Positions 25,191-33,896 of a DNA stretch of 64,000 nucleotides are shown piece after piece. The stretch comes from Georgenia sp. TF02-10 (GTDB lineage: Bacteria; Actinomycetota; Actinomycetes; Actinomycetales; Actinomycetaceae): positions 124,001-188,000 of the forward strand of contig NZ_CP094289.1 of assembly GCF_022759505.1 (NCBI RefSeq), in the 5' to 3' direction. Both the position numbers and the translations under genes were made by a program. How positions within the stretch are numbered: the stretch's first letter is position 1; every line of letters starts with the position of its first letter. The notes beneath the pieces were generated by a model. That model worked only from the letters and a program-made list of their open reading frames with translations, had not been told where the DNA came from and did no database searches.

Positions 25191-26195
25191 TCATCGCGGC
25201 CGTCCCGAGGAGACCAGCCGCGCCTCGGCCTGCGCCCAGCGGTCCACCGAGCCGGTGGGCTCGTACCGGTGCACCGGACCGGCCTGCGCGGCCGCGCGAC
25301 GCAGCTCCACCAGCCCGCCGTTCAGCGCCCGGGTCGCGCGGGCCTGGACGAGGATGTTGCCCAGCGCGGTCGCCTCGGCGGGGCCGGCGAGGACGGGCAG
25401 GCCGGTGGCGTCGGCGGTGAGTTGGCACAGCAGTGCGTTGCGTGATCCGCCGCCGACGACGTGCACGACGGTGACCTCGCGGTCGGCGAGCTCGGCGGCC
25501 TGGTGGACGGCGCGGCGGTGGGCCGGGGCGAGGGAGTCGACGATGCACCGCGTCACCTCGGCCGGGGTGGTGGGCGGGGGCTGGCCGGTGCTGGCGGCCG
25601 CGGCGGTGATCCGGGCCGGCATGCCTCCGGGCGGCAGGAAGGCGGGGTCGTCGACGTCGATGACGCACCGCAGCGGCGGGACCTCGGCGGCCTGGGCGAG
25701 CAGGGTGGCCAGGTCGACGTCGTGGCCGCCGGCGTGCCAGGTGCGCAGGGACTCCTGCAGGAGCCACAGGCCCATGACGTTGCGAAGGTAGCGCACCGTG
25801 CCGTCCAGGCCGAGCTCGTTGGTGAAGTTGGCCGCCCGGCTGGCCTCGGTGGTGACCGGGGCGGGCAGCTCGAGGCCGACCAGGGACCAGGTGCCGCAGG
25901 AGATGTAGGCGAAGCCGGGCTCGGTGGCCGGGACCGCGGCGACGGCGGAGGCGGTGTCGTGGCTGCCGACGGCGACCAGCCGGGTGCCGGCCACCACCTC
26001 GGCGTGGTCGCCGGGGTCGAGGGGGCCCAGGACGGTGCCGGGCTCGACGAGGTCGGGGAGCAGGCCCGCGGCGGGCACCCCGAGGTCGCGCTCCAGGGCG
26101 GCGGTGACCTCGGTGGACCAGGTGCGCCGGCGCACGTCGAGCAGGCCGGTGGTCGAGGCGTTGGTGACCTCCGCGACCCGCTCCCCGGGTGAGCC
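25191..26195 (-). pseudogene. rhaB: Rhamnulokinase, N-terminally truncated
   Basis: About 333 residues of a RhaB-type sugar kinase remain, from GERVAEVTNASTTGLLD to RLVSSGRPR, including VGSHDTASAVAAVPA, YISCGTWSLVG and VVGGGSRNALLCQL. The first roughly 155 residues, with the N-terminal ATP-binding lobe, are missing: the reading passes at about 26195 into sequence belonging to the methyltransferase gene on the other strand. No N-terminal piece was found in the window. The enzyme should be inactive, so rhamnose cannot be used through this locus unless another kinase exists. Confidence 0.85.
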
Positions 26196-26291
26196 AGTGG
26201 CAGACACGATCGTCACCCAGCCGGACGCGTCCGCCCGATGTCGGACCGCTCCGGCAGGATGGACCCCAATGGACAGAAGGAGCACGAACCT

Positions 26292-28439
26292 GTGAGCAAC
26301 GAGCTGCGAGCGCTCCTCGCGCGCGTCGACGACAGCGACCCGGACACGGCAAAGGAGCTGCGCCGGCACATCGACGCGCTGCAGAGCCGACGGCAGTTCG
26401 GGCTGAACTTCGAGCGGCACACCCCGGAATCCGTCGCGCTCACCGGACGAGCGATCTCCGTGGGCGACAAGGTGCGCTTCCTGCCGCCGCGCGGCGAGAC
26501 CGAGGTCGAATCGAAGGCGAACTGGATCGTCACCGCCATCTCGGGACCCAAGAACAAGCGCGTGGCCAGGCTGCTCGACCCGAGGTCCAAGGACGAGACC
26601 ACGCGAGCGCTCGAGGACCTGGTCTTCGTCGCAGACTTCCGCGATCCGATCTATCCGGGCCTCGTCTCGACCGGGAAGGTCGAGCGCGGCGGCGACAGGC
26701 CGTTCCACGCAGTGATCAACGCCGAGAACTACCACGCCCTCGAGGCAATGCTGTTCACGCACCAGGGAAAGGTCGACTGCATCTACATCGATCCGCCCTA
26801 CAACTCCGGTGCGAAGGACTGGAAATACAGCAACGACTACGTCGACGGCGACGACTCGTATCGGCACAGCAAGTGGCTCGCCTTCATGGAGCGCCGGCTG
26901 AAGCTCGCTAGACGGCTCCTGAATCCGAATGAGTCGGTGCTGATCCTTGCAATTGACGAGAACGAGGTCCATCGGGTGCACCTGCTGCTAGAGCAGATCT
27001 TCCCCGGATCCAAAGTGCAGATGGTCACTGTCTTGATCAACCCGGCTGGAGCATCCATCATTGACCAATTCTCGCGTGTCGATGAGCACTTGTTATTTGT
27101 TCACATCGGGACTGCGCGGCCGCAGCGCACGCTAACCGACACAACTCCCGGGACGTCCACCTTTGTGACGCAGGACGGGGAGGCCAAGCCCTTTCAGTGG
27201 GAGTCATTCCAGCGATCCGGCGGGAACTCCCGTCGGCAGGACACCAAAGCGAAGTTCTTTCCAGTCTGGATTCATGAGGAGACTGGGACCATCGTCGGTT
27301 GTGGCGATCACCTCCCAGAGGGGATGGACCGTTCAGAGGCCCCGTCCCCACCCGAAGGATGTATCGCGCAATGGCCTATCAAGCGCGACGGCACCGAGGC
27401 ATGCTGGCAGCTCTCCGCCCCGACCTTCCGGCAATACCTCAAAGCCGGACGGATCAAGATCGGCACGCGCAAGAAGACGACCGGCCGGTGGGGCATCGGA
27501 TTTGTCGGCAAAGGCGTGATGGCGGCCATCGAAGCAGGCGAGCTCGTCGTGGACGGCCGTGACGAAAAAGGTGCAATGATCATCAGGAATGCGGAGGGTC
27601 GGGTGCGGAGCCAGGTCGGCAAGACAATGTGGACCAACGGGTCCTATAGCGCCACAGAGCACGGCTCGACGTTGTTGCGGAACTTCCTCCCCCGACGGAA
27701 GTTTCCGTTCCCTAAGAGCCTCTACGCAGTTGAGGACGCGCTTCGCTATTACATTGGCCACAAGCCCGCTGCCGTCGTTCTCGACTTTTTTTCGGGCTCC
27801 GGAACCACGAGCCACGCTGTCATGCGCCTCAACCGGCAAGACAACGGCCGTCGCATGGCGATCGCAATAACAAACAATGAAGTCTCGCCTGACGAAGAGG
27901 CTGCACTTCGTAAGGACGGCTACCGGGCCGGCGATCCCGAGTGGGAAGCCCTCGGCATCTGCAAGTACATCACAGAGCCGCGACTGCGGGCGGCTGTTAC
28001 CGGTGTCAACACTGACGACAAGCCGGTGCCAGGGACCTACCGCTTCGCCGACGAGTGCCCGATGTCCGAGGGTTTCGAGGAGAACGTCGAGTTCTTCACC
28101 CTCACCTATGAGAACCCGGCCCTGGTCGAGCTCGACATGGCTTTCGATCGCATCGCGCCCTTGCTGTGGATGCGCGCCGGATCCGAGGGTCGCCGCATCG
28201 ACGAGCGCAGCGACACCTTCGACGTCGCCGACACCTATGCGGTGCTCTTCAACGTGGACGCGTCCCGGCCGTTCCTCGCGGCCGTCGACAAGGCCGAGGG
28301 CGTGCGGGTCGCGTACATCGTCACCGACGACGAGACGCAGTACCAGGCGGTCGCCGGCCAGCTGCCCGACGGCGTGGAGTCGGTGCGCCTGTACGAGTCG
28401 TACCTGCGCACGTTCCAGATCAACACCGGGAGGGCCTGA
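26292..28439 (+). CDS. mod: Type III-like DNA methyltransferase (Mod)
   Basis: The 715-aa product has methyltransferase motif IV, CIYIDPPYNSG, with D167-P-P-Y170, before motif I, LDFFSGSGTT (about 498-507). This order defines the beta class of N6-adenine methyltransferases found in Type III systems, with a target-recognition region between about 200 and 480. GTG 26292 is nine bases after AAGGAG and gives the best start; an upstream ATG at 26238 would extend into rhaB remnant DNA. It precedes the helicase-nuclease gene by three bases. The central part (27000-27900) is notably less GC-rich, as often seen for exchanged recognition domains. Confidence 0.9.
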   Translation: MSNELRALLARVDDSDPDTAKELRRHIDALQSRRQFGLNFERHTPESVALTGRAISVGDKVRFLPPRGETEVESKANWIVTAISGPKNKRVARLLDPRSKDETTRALEDLVFVADFRDPIYPGLVSTGKVERGGDRPFHAVINAENYHALEAMLFTHQGKVDCIYIDPPYNSGAKDWKYSNDYVDGDDSYRHSKWLAFMERRLKLARRLLNPNESVLILAIDENEVHRVHLLLEQIFPGSKVQMVTVLINPAGASIIDQFSRVDEHLLFVHIGTARPQRTLTDTTPGTSTFVTQDGEAKPFQWESFQRSGGNSRRQDTKAKFFPVWIHEETGTIVGCGDHLPEGMDRSEAPSPPEGCIAQWPIKRDGTEACWQLSAPTFRQYLKAGRIKIGTRKKTTGRWGIGFVGKGVMAAIEAGELVVDGRDEKGAMIIRNAEGRVRSQVGKTMWTNGSYSATEHGSTLLRNFLPRRKFPFPKSLYAVEDALRYYIGHKPAAVVLDFFSGSGTTSHAVMRLNRQDNGRRMAIAITNNEVSPDEEAALRKDGYRAGDPEWEALGICKYITEPRLRAAVTGVNTDDKPVPGTYRFADECPMSEGFEENVEFFTLTYENPALVELDMAFDRIAPLLWMRAGSEGRRIDERSDTFDVADTYAVLFNVDASRPFLAAVDKAEGVRVAYIVTDDETQYQAVAGQLPDGVESVRLYESYLRTFQINTGRA

Positions 28440-28442
28440 GCG

Positions 28443-31055
28443 ATGCGGTTCACGCTGAAGGACTACCAGACGACCGCCGTCGACACGATCCTCACGACGT
28501 TGGGCTACGCGCGGGAGGACTGGCACAACCGGCAGCGGCGCACGGCGTTCGCGCTCTCGTCCACCACGGGCTCCGGCAAGACGGTCATGGCCGCGACGGC
28601 GATCGAGGCGCTGCTGCATGGCAGCGATGAGTTCAACATCGAGCCGGACTCCTCGGCAGTCGTGCTCTGGGTGTCCAAGGACCCGGCGCTGAACGCGCAG
28701 ACCAAGAGCCGCTTCATCGAGTGCGCCGACCGGTTACCGTCCGGCGACCTGGTGCTGCTCGACAAGACGTACGCCGAGGACTCGCTGCGCACCGGGACCG
28801 TCTACTTCATCAACCCAGACAAGCTCCGCGACCGGGCCGACTTCGTCAAGCACAGCGACACCCGGCACGTCACGTTCTGGGAGATCATCGCCAACACGAT
28901 CAAGGATGAGAGCAAAACCCTGTACATGGTCCTCGACGAGGCGCACGAGGGGATGAAGTCCCCGACGAGCGCCGAGCATACGATCGTGCAGAGGATCATC
29001 AACGGCAACGGTGTCAACCCGGCGGTGCCGATCGTGTTGGGCATTTCGGCGACGGTCAAGCGGTTCGACGAGGCGATGACCAGGGCTGGCGCATTCACCA
29101 AGGAGAAGAACGTCGTCATCGACCCCAAGGACGTGCAGGACTCCGGCCTCCTCAAGAGCGCGCTGACCCTCGACATCCCCGACGAGGACGGCGAATTCTC
29201 GACGACCATGGTCCGCGACGCCACGCTCGACTTCGTCGAGGTCTGCGAGACGTGGGACGCCTACTGCGACGAGCAGGGCATCGACCCAGTCGTGCCGCTG
29301 CTGGTCGCGCAGATCCCGAACAAGACCGCGGGGGAGCGGGACACCGAGAAGGGGCACAAGGAGGAGGACGAGATCATCCACCTCGTCCTGGAGACGGTCC
29401 GCAAGCACTGGCCGGACATGCCGGCGGACTGCGTGGCCCACGTCCTCGGCGACCGGTCGACGATCGAGGTGGGCTCGTACGAGATCCCGAAGGTCGCGCC
29501 GCAGGACGTCGAGCACGACCACCGGATCCGTGTCCTGCTGGCCAAGGACGCCGTCTCCACCGGCTGGGACTGCCCTCGCGCCGAGGTCCTCGTGTCGCTG
29601 CGCCCTGCGAGAGACGACACCTACGTCACGCAGCTGCTCGGGCGCATGGTCCGTACGCCGCTGGCTCAGGAGACCAGCGTCGAGCGCCTCAACGCCGCGT
29701 CCTGCTACCTGCCCTACTTCGATAAGGAGACGGCGAAGATCGTCGCCGAGGAGATCATGGGCATGCGCGAGCCCCGCTCGGGCGAGCGCGGCGCGGCGGT
29801 CAACAAGGTCATGCTCAAGCCCGTCACGCTGCACCGCAACTACGACGTGCCCGACGAAGTGTTCCAGCTCATCCGGGACCTCCCGTCGTTCCGGAAGCCG
29901 ACCACAGCCCCGCGTCCGATCAAGCGGATCCTGAAGGCGGCGCAGGCACTCGCCCAGGACGAGCTGGTCGCCGATGCCGACCACCTGGCGCACGAGGCGA
30001 TGTTCGCCGTGCTCGACAGCATCACCGAGGCCAACGTCGACGACATCGATGCGCAGGCCAAGCTGATCATGACCGCGAACATCCGCCGGATCCTGGTTGA
30101 GCGCGGCAAGGACGAGGCGACGGACTCGACCGACACCCGTGATGCCGACGCGGCCACGGTCGACGATGCGCTGCGGCACCTGAGGCGCATCCTGACTGCC
30201 TCGGTGGTCAACCGCTACCTGGGCCGCAACATGCAGGCGGCGATCAACGAGGGGTTCGAGGCCGGCGACCCGACGGCCGTCGACATCACCGCGATCCGAG
30301 CCCGAGTCGCCGCTCTGGCCTTCATCGACGCCGACGTGCAAAAGCCCGTGGAGGACGCAGCGGACTCGCTGACGCGCCTGTGGCTGACGACCAAGGCGAA
30401 CGACATCGCCGGACTGCCTGACTCGCGGAAGCCGACCTACGAGGCGATCCAGGACATGGCGCGGGAGCCGGAGCGCGACGTCGTTGAGATCAAGACCGAT
30501 GAGCGTGTCGACTCCGTGGACACGGACATGAAGCCGCTGCCCACCGAGAAGAAGCATCTGCTGTCGACCGCCGACGGCGACTACCCACTCGAGGTGAAAA
30601 TGACGAAGAATCGCTGGGAGCGGGCCACGATCAAGCACGAGCAGGGCCTCGGCACGCTCGAGGGCTGGTACCGCAATCCATCGGCGGCGGGGAAGCACTC
30701 GCTGCGGATCGCGCACAAGTCGGGCGACGCCTGGAAATCGGTGCAGCCGGACTTCGTGTTCGTGCACCTCGTCGACGACGCGCTCCGCCCTTCGATCATC
30801 GACCCGCACGGGGCACACCTGGGCGACTCCACGCCGAAGCTAAAGGCGCTGGCCGAGTACGCCGACGAGCACGGCTCGCTGTTCGATCGGATCATCGCGG
30901 TCGGGATCGAGAAGGACGGCGTCCTGCAGGGCCTCGACCTCAAGAGCTCGAAGATCCGCCGCGCGGTCTACGAGTCGCCGGCGGACAGCGACTCCATCAA
31001 GCGGCTCTACGAGGAGCAAGGGACGAGGTACACGACCCTTCACGAGGGAATCTAG
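28443..31055 (+). CDS. res: Type III-like restriction helicase-nuclease (Res)
   Basis: An 870-aa SF2 helicase: Walker A TTGSGKT (41-47), DEAH 165-168, SATVKR (motif III), STGWDCPRAEVLVSLRPA (motif V) and QLLGRMVRT from Q397 (motif VI). A C-terminal domain begins PDFVF at P769. The usual E-x-K of the Type III nuclease is not evident; the corresponding strand reads PSIIDPHGAHL, so either a variant nuclease site or a different activity. It should translocate along DNA and, with Mod, restrict unmodified phage DNA. A third gene follows 20 bp later in the same operon. Confidence 0.88.
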   Translation: MRFTLKDYQTTAVDTILTTLGYAREDWHNRQRRTAFALSSTTGSGKTVMAATAIEALLHGSDEFNIEPDSSAVVLWVSKDPALNAQTKSRFIECADRLPSGDLVLLDKTYAEDSLRTGTVYFINPDKLRDRADFVKHSDTRHVTFWEIIANTIKDESKTLYMVLDEAHEGMKSPTSAEHTIVQRIINGNGVNPAVPIVLGISATVKRFDEAMTRAGAFTKEKNVVIDPKDVQDSGLLKSALTLDIPDEDGEFSTTMVRDATLDFVEVCETWDAYCDEQGIDPVVPLLVAQIPNKTAGERDTEKGHKEEDEIIHLVLETVRKHWPDMPADCVAHVLGDRSTIEVGSYEIPKVAPQDVEHDHRIRVLLAKDAVSTGWDCPRAEVLVSLRPARDDTYVTQLLGRMVRTPLAQETSVERLNAASCYLPYFDKETAKIVAEEIMGMREPRSGERGAAVNKVMLKPVTLHRNYDVPDEVFQLIRDLPSFRKPTTAPRPIKRILKAAQALAQDELVADADHLAHEAMFAVLDSITEANVDDIDAQAKLIMTANIRRILVERGKDEATDSTDTRDADAATVDDALRHLRRILTASVVNRYLGRNMQAAINEGFEAGDPTAVDITAIRARVAALAFIDADVQKPVEDAADSLTRLWLTTKANDIAGLPDSRKPTYEAIQDMAREPERDVVEIKTDERVDSVDTDMKPLPTEKKHLLSTADGDYPLEVKMTKNRWERATIKHEQGLGTLEGWYRNPSAAGKHSLRIAHKSGDAWKSVQPDFVFVHLVDDALRPSIIDPHGAHLGDSTPKLKALAEYADEHGSLFDRIIAVGIEKDGVLQGLDLKSSKIRRAVYESPADSDSIKRLYEEQGTRYTTLHEGI

Positions 31056-31075
31056 ACCGGCGGAGGCGGGCTGAC

Positions 31076-32278
31076 ATGGCGACAGGCTACGAGCGGTACA
31101 AGAAGCACAAGGTCTGGGAGACCCTGCAGCTCAAGAAAGACGCGCTCGTGGCCGCGCGCTACGACGACCCAGCCTCGGAGCAGGCCCGGCAGGACATCAT
31201 CGAGTGGCTCGACGAGGCGGTCAAGACCAAGGGCGCTCAGCAGCCAGCGCTGTACCTCAGCGCGCTCGATGGCCTCAGCGCCGGGCTCAACCAGCTGCCC
31301 GTCGACACCGCCCAGTTCCGCCAGTTCATCGCGAACAAGCAGCACCCGAGCCAGCCGTACCAGCAGTTGGAGCAGGCACTGCGGGCGCTCCCTCTCCCGC
31401 CGCCCAAGGACCTCAAGGCGTCCTACGTCGAGCAGCTGGACAAGGAGGTCGAGGCGCGGAACGAGCTCCTAGCCGAACTCAGGACGAAGGTTGCGGCGAC
31501 CGAGAAGTCGCTCCAGGATCGATTCCACGAGCTGACGACGGTCTCCGCTGAGGTCGAGCGGCTGCGGGGCGAGATCCAGGCCGAGCGCGAGGCGATCGCC
31601 GAGGTCAGCAAGACCGCCGATGCAGACATGCGCGCGGCGTGGAAGGAAGCGCTCGAGGCCTGGACCCAGGAGCGGGAGGCGGCCGACGCCGAGCACGACG
31701 CGAAGGCCCTGGAGAGCGTCGCCACGCTCGCCGCGGTGATGACGGCCGGCGAGGCGCTGGCCGAGCACGCGGCCGGCGACCTCAGCGCCGCCGACTGGTC
31801 CGGCAGGGCGAAGCGGGAGCGCCGAGCCGCGCAGTGGATCCGTGCCGGCGCTCTGGCCGCGTTCGTCTTCGCGGGCGCGGTCGGCATCTTCATCGTCGGC
31901 GAGGCGATCGCCAACAACTTCGACATCTCGCTGGGCGGCGGCATCCTGCGTGCGTCCGTCGCCGTCGTCATCGGCGCGTTCGGCGGCCTGCTCCTCCGGG
32001 AGTCCACGCGGCACTTCCGGGAGGCCGACACCGCCGAGGACGTCGCGCTGTCCCTGAAGGCCCTCGCGCCGTTCTACGCGAACGCGGACGACGAGATCCG
32101 CCGCGCCGCGCGGGTCGAGGTCGGCGATGCCGTGCTGGTCAAGAACGTGTTGTCGCGGTTCTCGCACCGCGACGCGGCGAAGCACGCATCGGACATCAAC
32201 ACCGCAGGACTGCCTGGCCTCGTCAAGGACGCTGCCAAGGCCCTGAACCTGCCCGGCGGGTCGACTCCCAGCGCCTGA
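31076..32278 (+). CDS. Coiled-coil membrane protein in the mod-res operon
   Basis: The 400-aa product is not recognised. It has a soluble N-terminal region (1-115), a long Glu/Ala/Lys-rich coiled coil (about 118-215; ELLAELRTKVAATEKSLQDR and following), two transmembrane helices (about 254-276, GALAAFVFAGAVGIFIVGEA, and 284-305, LRASVAVVIGAFGGLLL), and a 95-residue C-terminal domain. Classical Type III systems have no such partner. The gene is 20 bp after res and in the same compositional class, so it was probably acquired with it. It may be an accessory membrane effector or anchor; that is inference. Confidence 0.7.
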   Translation: MATGYERYKKHKVWETLQLKKDALVAARYDDPASEQARQDIIEWLDEAVKTKGAQQPALYLSALDGLSAGLNQLPVDTAQFRQFIANKQHPSQPYQQLEQALRALPLPPPKDLKASYVEQLDKEVEARNELLAELRTKVAATEKSLQDRFHELTTVSAEVERLRGEIQAEREAIAEVSKTADADMRAAWKEALEAWTQEREAADAEHDAKALESVATLAAVMTAGEALAEHAAGDLSAADWSGRAKRERRAAQWIRAGALAAFVFAGAVGIFIVGEAIANNFDISLGGGILRASVAVVIGAFGGLLLRESTRHFREADTAEDVALSLKALAPFYANADDEIRRAARVEVGDAVLVKNVLSRFSHRDAAKHASDINTAGLPGLVKDAAKALNLPGGSTPSA

Positions 32279-32281
32279 TCG

Positions 32282-32791
32282 CCGATCCCCGATCCGCGCT
32301 CGGCCACGTCTCGTGTCGTAGCGCCCCACAGCCTCGATGTGCTCGGCCCGCGCCTCGAGCCAGTAAGCCACCGCCTCGTCGCCGTCCCAGTCGTCGCCAG
32401 CGTGCCGCAATGCCGCGGCAGCGAGCTCGGCGGCGAGGCGCTCGGTTGCGGCGGTCGACCGCACGGTGAACTCATGCGTCACGAACTGCCGGCCGCCGGT
32501 CCGGCTGCCCGAGCCGGTCGGCTGCCAGTCCTCCGCCCAGCCCCTCCATCCGCACTCGCACGTCGGCTCCATGTCGCCCTCGACGGCGGCCTGGCGCTTG
32601 TCCAGGGCCTTCTGCGTCGACGAGTCGAGCCCTGGCCGGGACTGCTCGATGACCTCGATCAGCTCCCGGTCCTCGTCGGAGAGCGGCGTCACCGGCTCCC
32701 AGCCCGGGAAGGACTGTCCGTCGAGTTCGCTCCGTCGTCGTTCGCCCATCCACCCCGTCTCACCCTGGGGCACCGTCAGATCGGCGACCAC
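32282..32791 (-). pseudogene. Hypothetical protein, 3' end lost
   Basis: From GTG 32791 (or ATG 32749) the minus strand encodes a plausible soluble protein: SDEDRELIEVIEQSRPGLDS, CECGWRGWAEDW and HEFTVRSTAATERLAAELAA, ending around YWLEARAEHIEAVGRYDTRR. After about 32290 the same frame runs antisense into the membrane protein gene without a stop, so the natural end seems to have been removed. The CECGW motif is only half of a zinc site. Family not recognised; a partially deleted passenger of the defence island is likely. Confidence 0.4.
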
Positions 32792-33052
32792 TCCTGAGAT
32801 CGCTACCGCAGGTCGGAGAACGGATCCACGACGCTCTGAACGCCGTGCCCCGGGTAATCCGAACCCCTATGCCCTCGGCGCAGAGCGAGCTGCCCGGCTC
32901 GCCGTCGCAGACCGTGCAGGTCCTGTAGGTGTCGTCGCAGGCGCGGCGAGGTTGCCCGATCGTCAGGCTCGACGTGATCGCGCCCGGCGCCACGGAAGCA
33001 CCAGCCAGACGGCCCTGTCCGCGGCGACGTCGTCGAGTTCAGGTTTAAATGG

Positions 33053-33739
33053 TCACGCAGCGACTGCTGCCAGCTCGAACCTCAGGGCGGCTTCTACCTC
33101 ATCAACCGACAGGTCCCACAGTCTCGATATCTCAGCCAGGCTCTCGCCGGCGTTGAACTGCTCGAGCACGACGTCTGTGGGCACCGAGCGCACCACCGGT
33201 CGGCCGCTCTGGCGTTCCGGATCGATCATGACGAGTGAATCAGGCTGGGGCCTGACCCGGACCGCGCTGACCTCGTCGAAGTCGACGGCCGCGACGAACC
33301 TCTTGATCGGCGGTGCGGAGATCAGTCCCTGACCGGTTCGCACGACGACGAGCTGCAGCTCGGGCGGAAGGTCGACCTCGCCCTGGATGCGCCGGACGAG
33401 CTCACGCCCCTCGACGTCGAGGAACGGCCGGGCCTGCGCCAGCGGGTACTGACCGAATTCTTCACGGAGCCGTACGACGGCGGGACGCAGGCGCTGCAAG
33501 GAAACACCTCTGTGCCGATACTCCGCCAGCAGGCGGGTCTCGACGAATTCGCCCGAGGTGACCTCATCGGCAATCCGGGGCTCGTCCCGGAGCATCGGTG
33601 GGTAGTCGGTGCCGCCTCGCCGGTAGCCGTTGAGCCATCGCCGTGCAGTCCCCGGCGGAAGGTGGAGGTGCCGGTCGACGTCGGCATGCGAGTACAGCCG
33701 CCGGTCCAGCAGCTCGCTGCGCTTGTCGGGAGCACTCAC
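33053..33739 (-). CDS. DUF433-domain antitoxin-like protein
   Basis: The 228-aa product has an N-terminal MerR/HTH-like region (SHADVDRHLHLPPGTARRWL, about 14-33) and a C-terminal DUF433 domain (SGRPVVRSVPTDVVLEQFNA, then SLAEISRLWDLSVDEVEAAL). DUF433 proteins are normally antitoxins encoded just before a PIN-like toxin. No PIN-type frame follows in the 250 bp downstream, so it is an orphan here. GTG 33739 was chosen because the upstream frame is Arg-rich and unlike the family. It lies at the right edge of the defence island, facing nrdJ. Confidence 0.7.
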   Translation of the reverse strand: MSAPDKRSELLDRRLYSHADVDRHLHLPPGTARRWLNGYRRGGTDYPPMLRDEPRIADEVTSGEFVETRLLAEYRHRGVSLQRLRPAVVRLREEFGQYPLAQARPFLDVEGRELVRRIQGEVDLPPELQLVVVRTGQGLISAPPIKRFVAAVDFDEVSAVRVRPQPDSLVMIDPERQSGRPVVRSVPTDVVLEQFNAGESLAEISRLWDLSVDEVEAALRFELAAVAA

Positions 33740-33896
33740 CTGACGAGCGTGACACTCCCCCGGGCGAAGCGGAACCGACTTCCGTGACCCTGTTGACAAC
33801 CAGCGACGGCTTCTTCGTGCAGTGCACATCGGCGACTTCTTCAGCCGCGCACGTTGGCGACGGGGCCTGAGTATCCGGGGCCGCGCCGCCCGCTGC

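Noticed and set aside
25045-25194. 50-residue N-terminal extension of RhaD starting at an ATGA overlap
   Set aside because: RhaD length and ribosome site fit ATG 25044; the extension is Ala/Pro/Arg-rich low-complexity text. It remains possible as a coupled start.
26238-26291. Upstream ATG start for mod
   Set aside because: The extension encodes SDRSGRMDPNG-type text over the rhaB junction, whereas GTG 26292 has AAGGAG at a correct distance.
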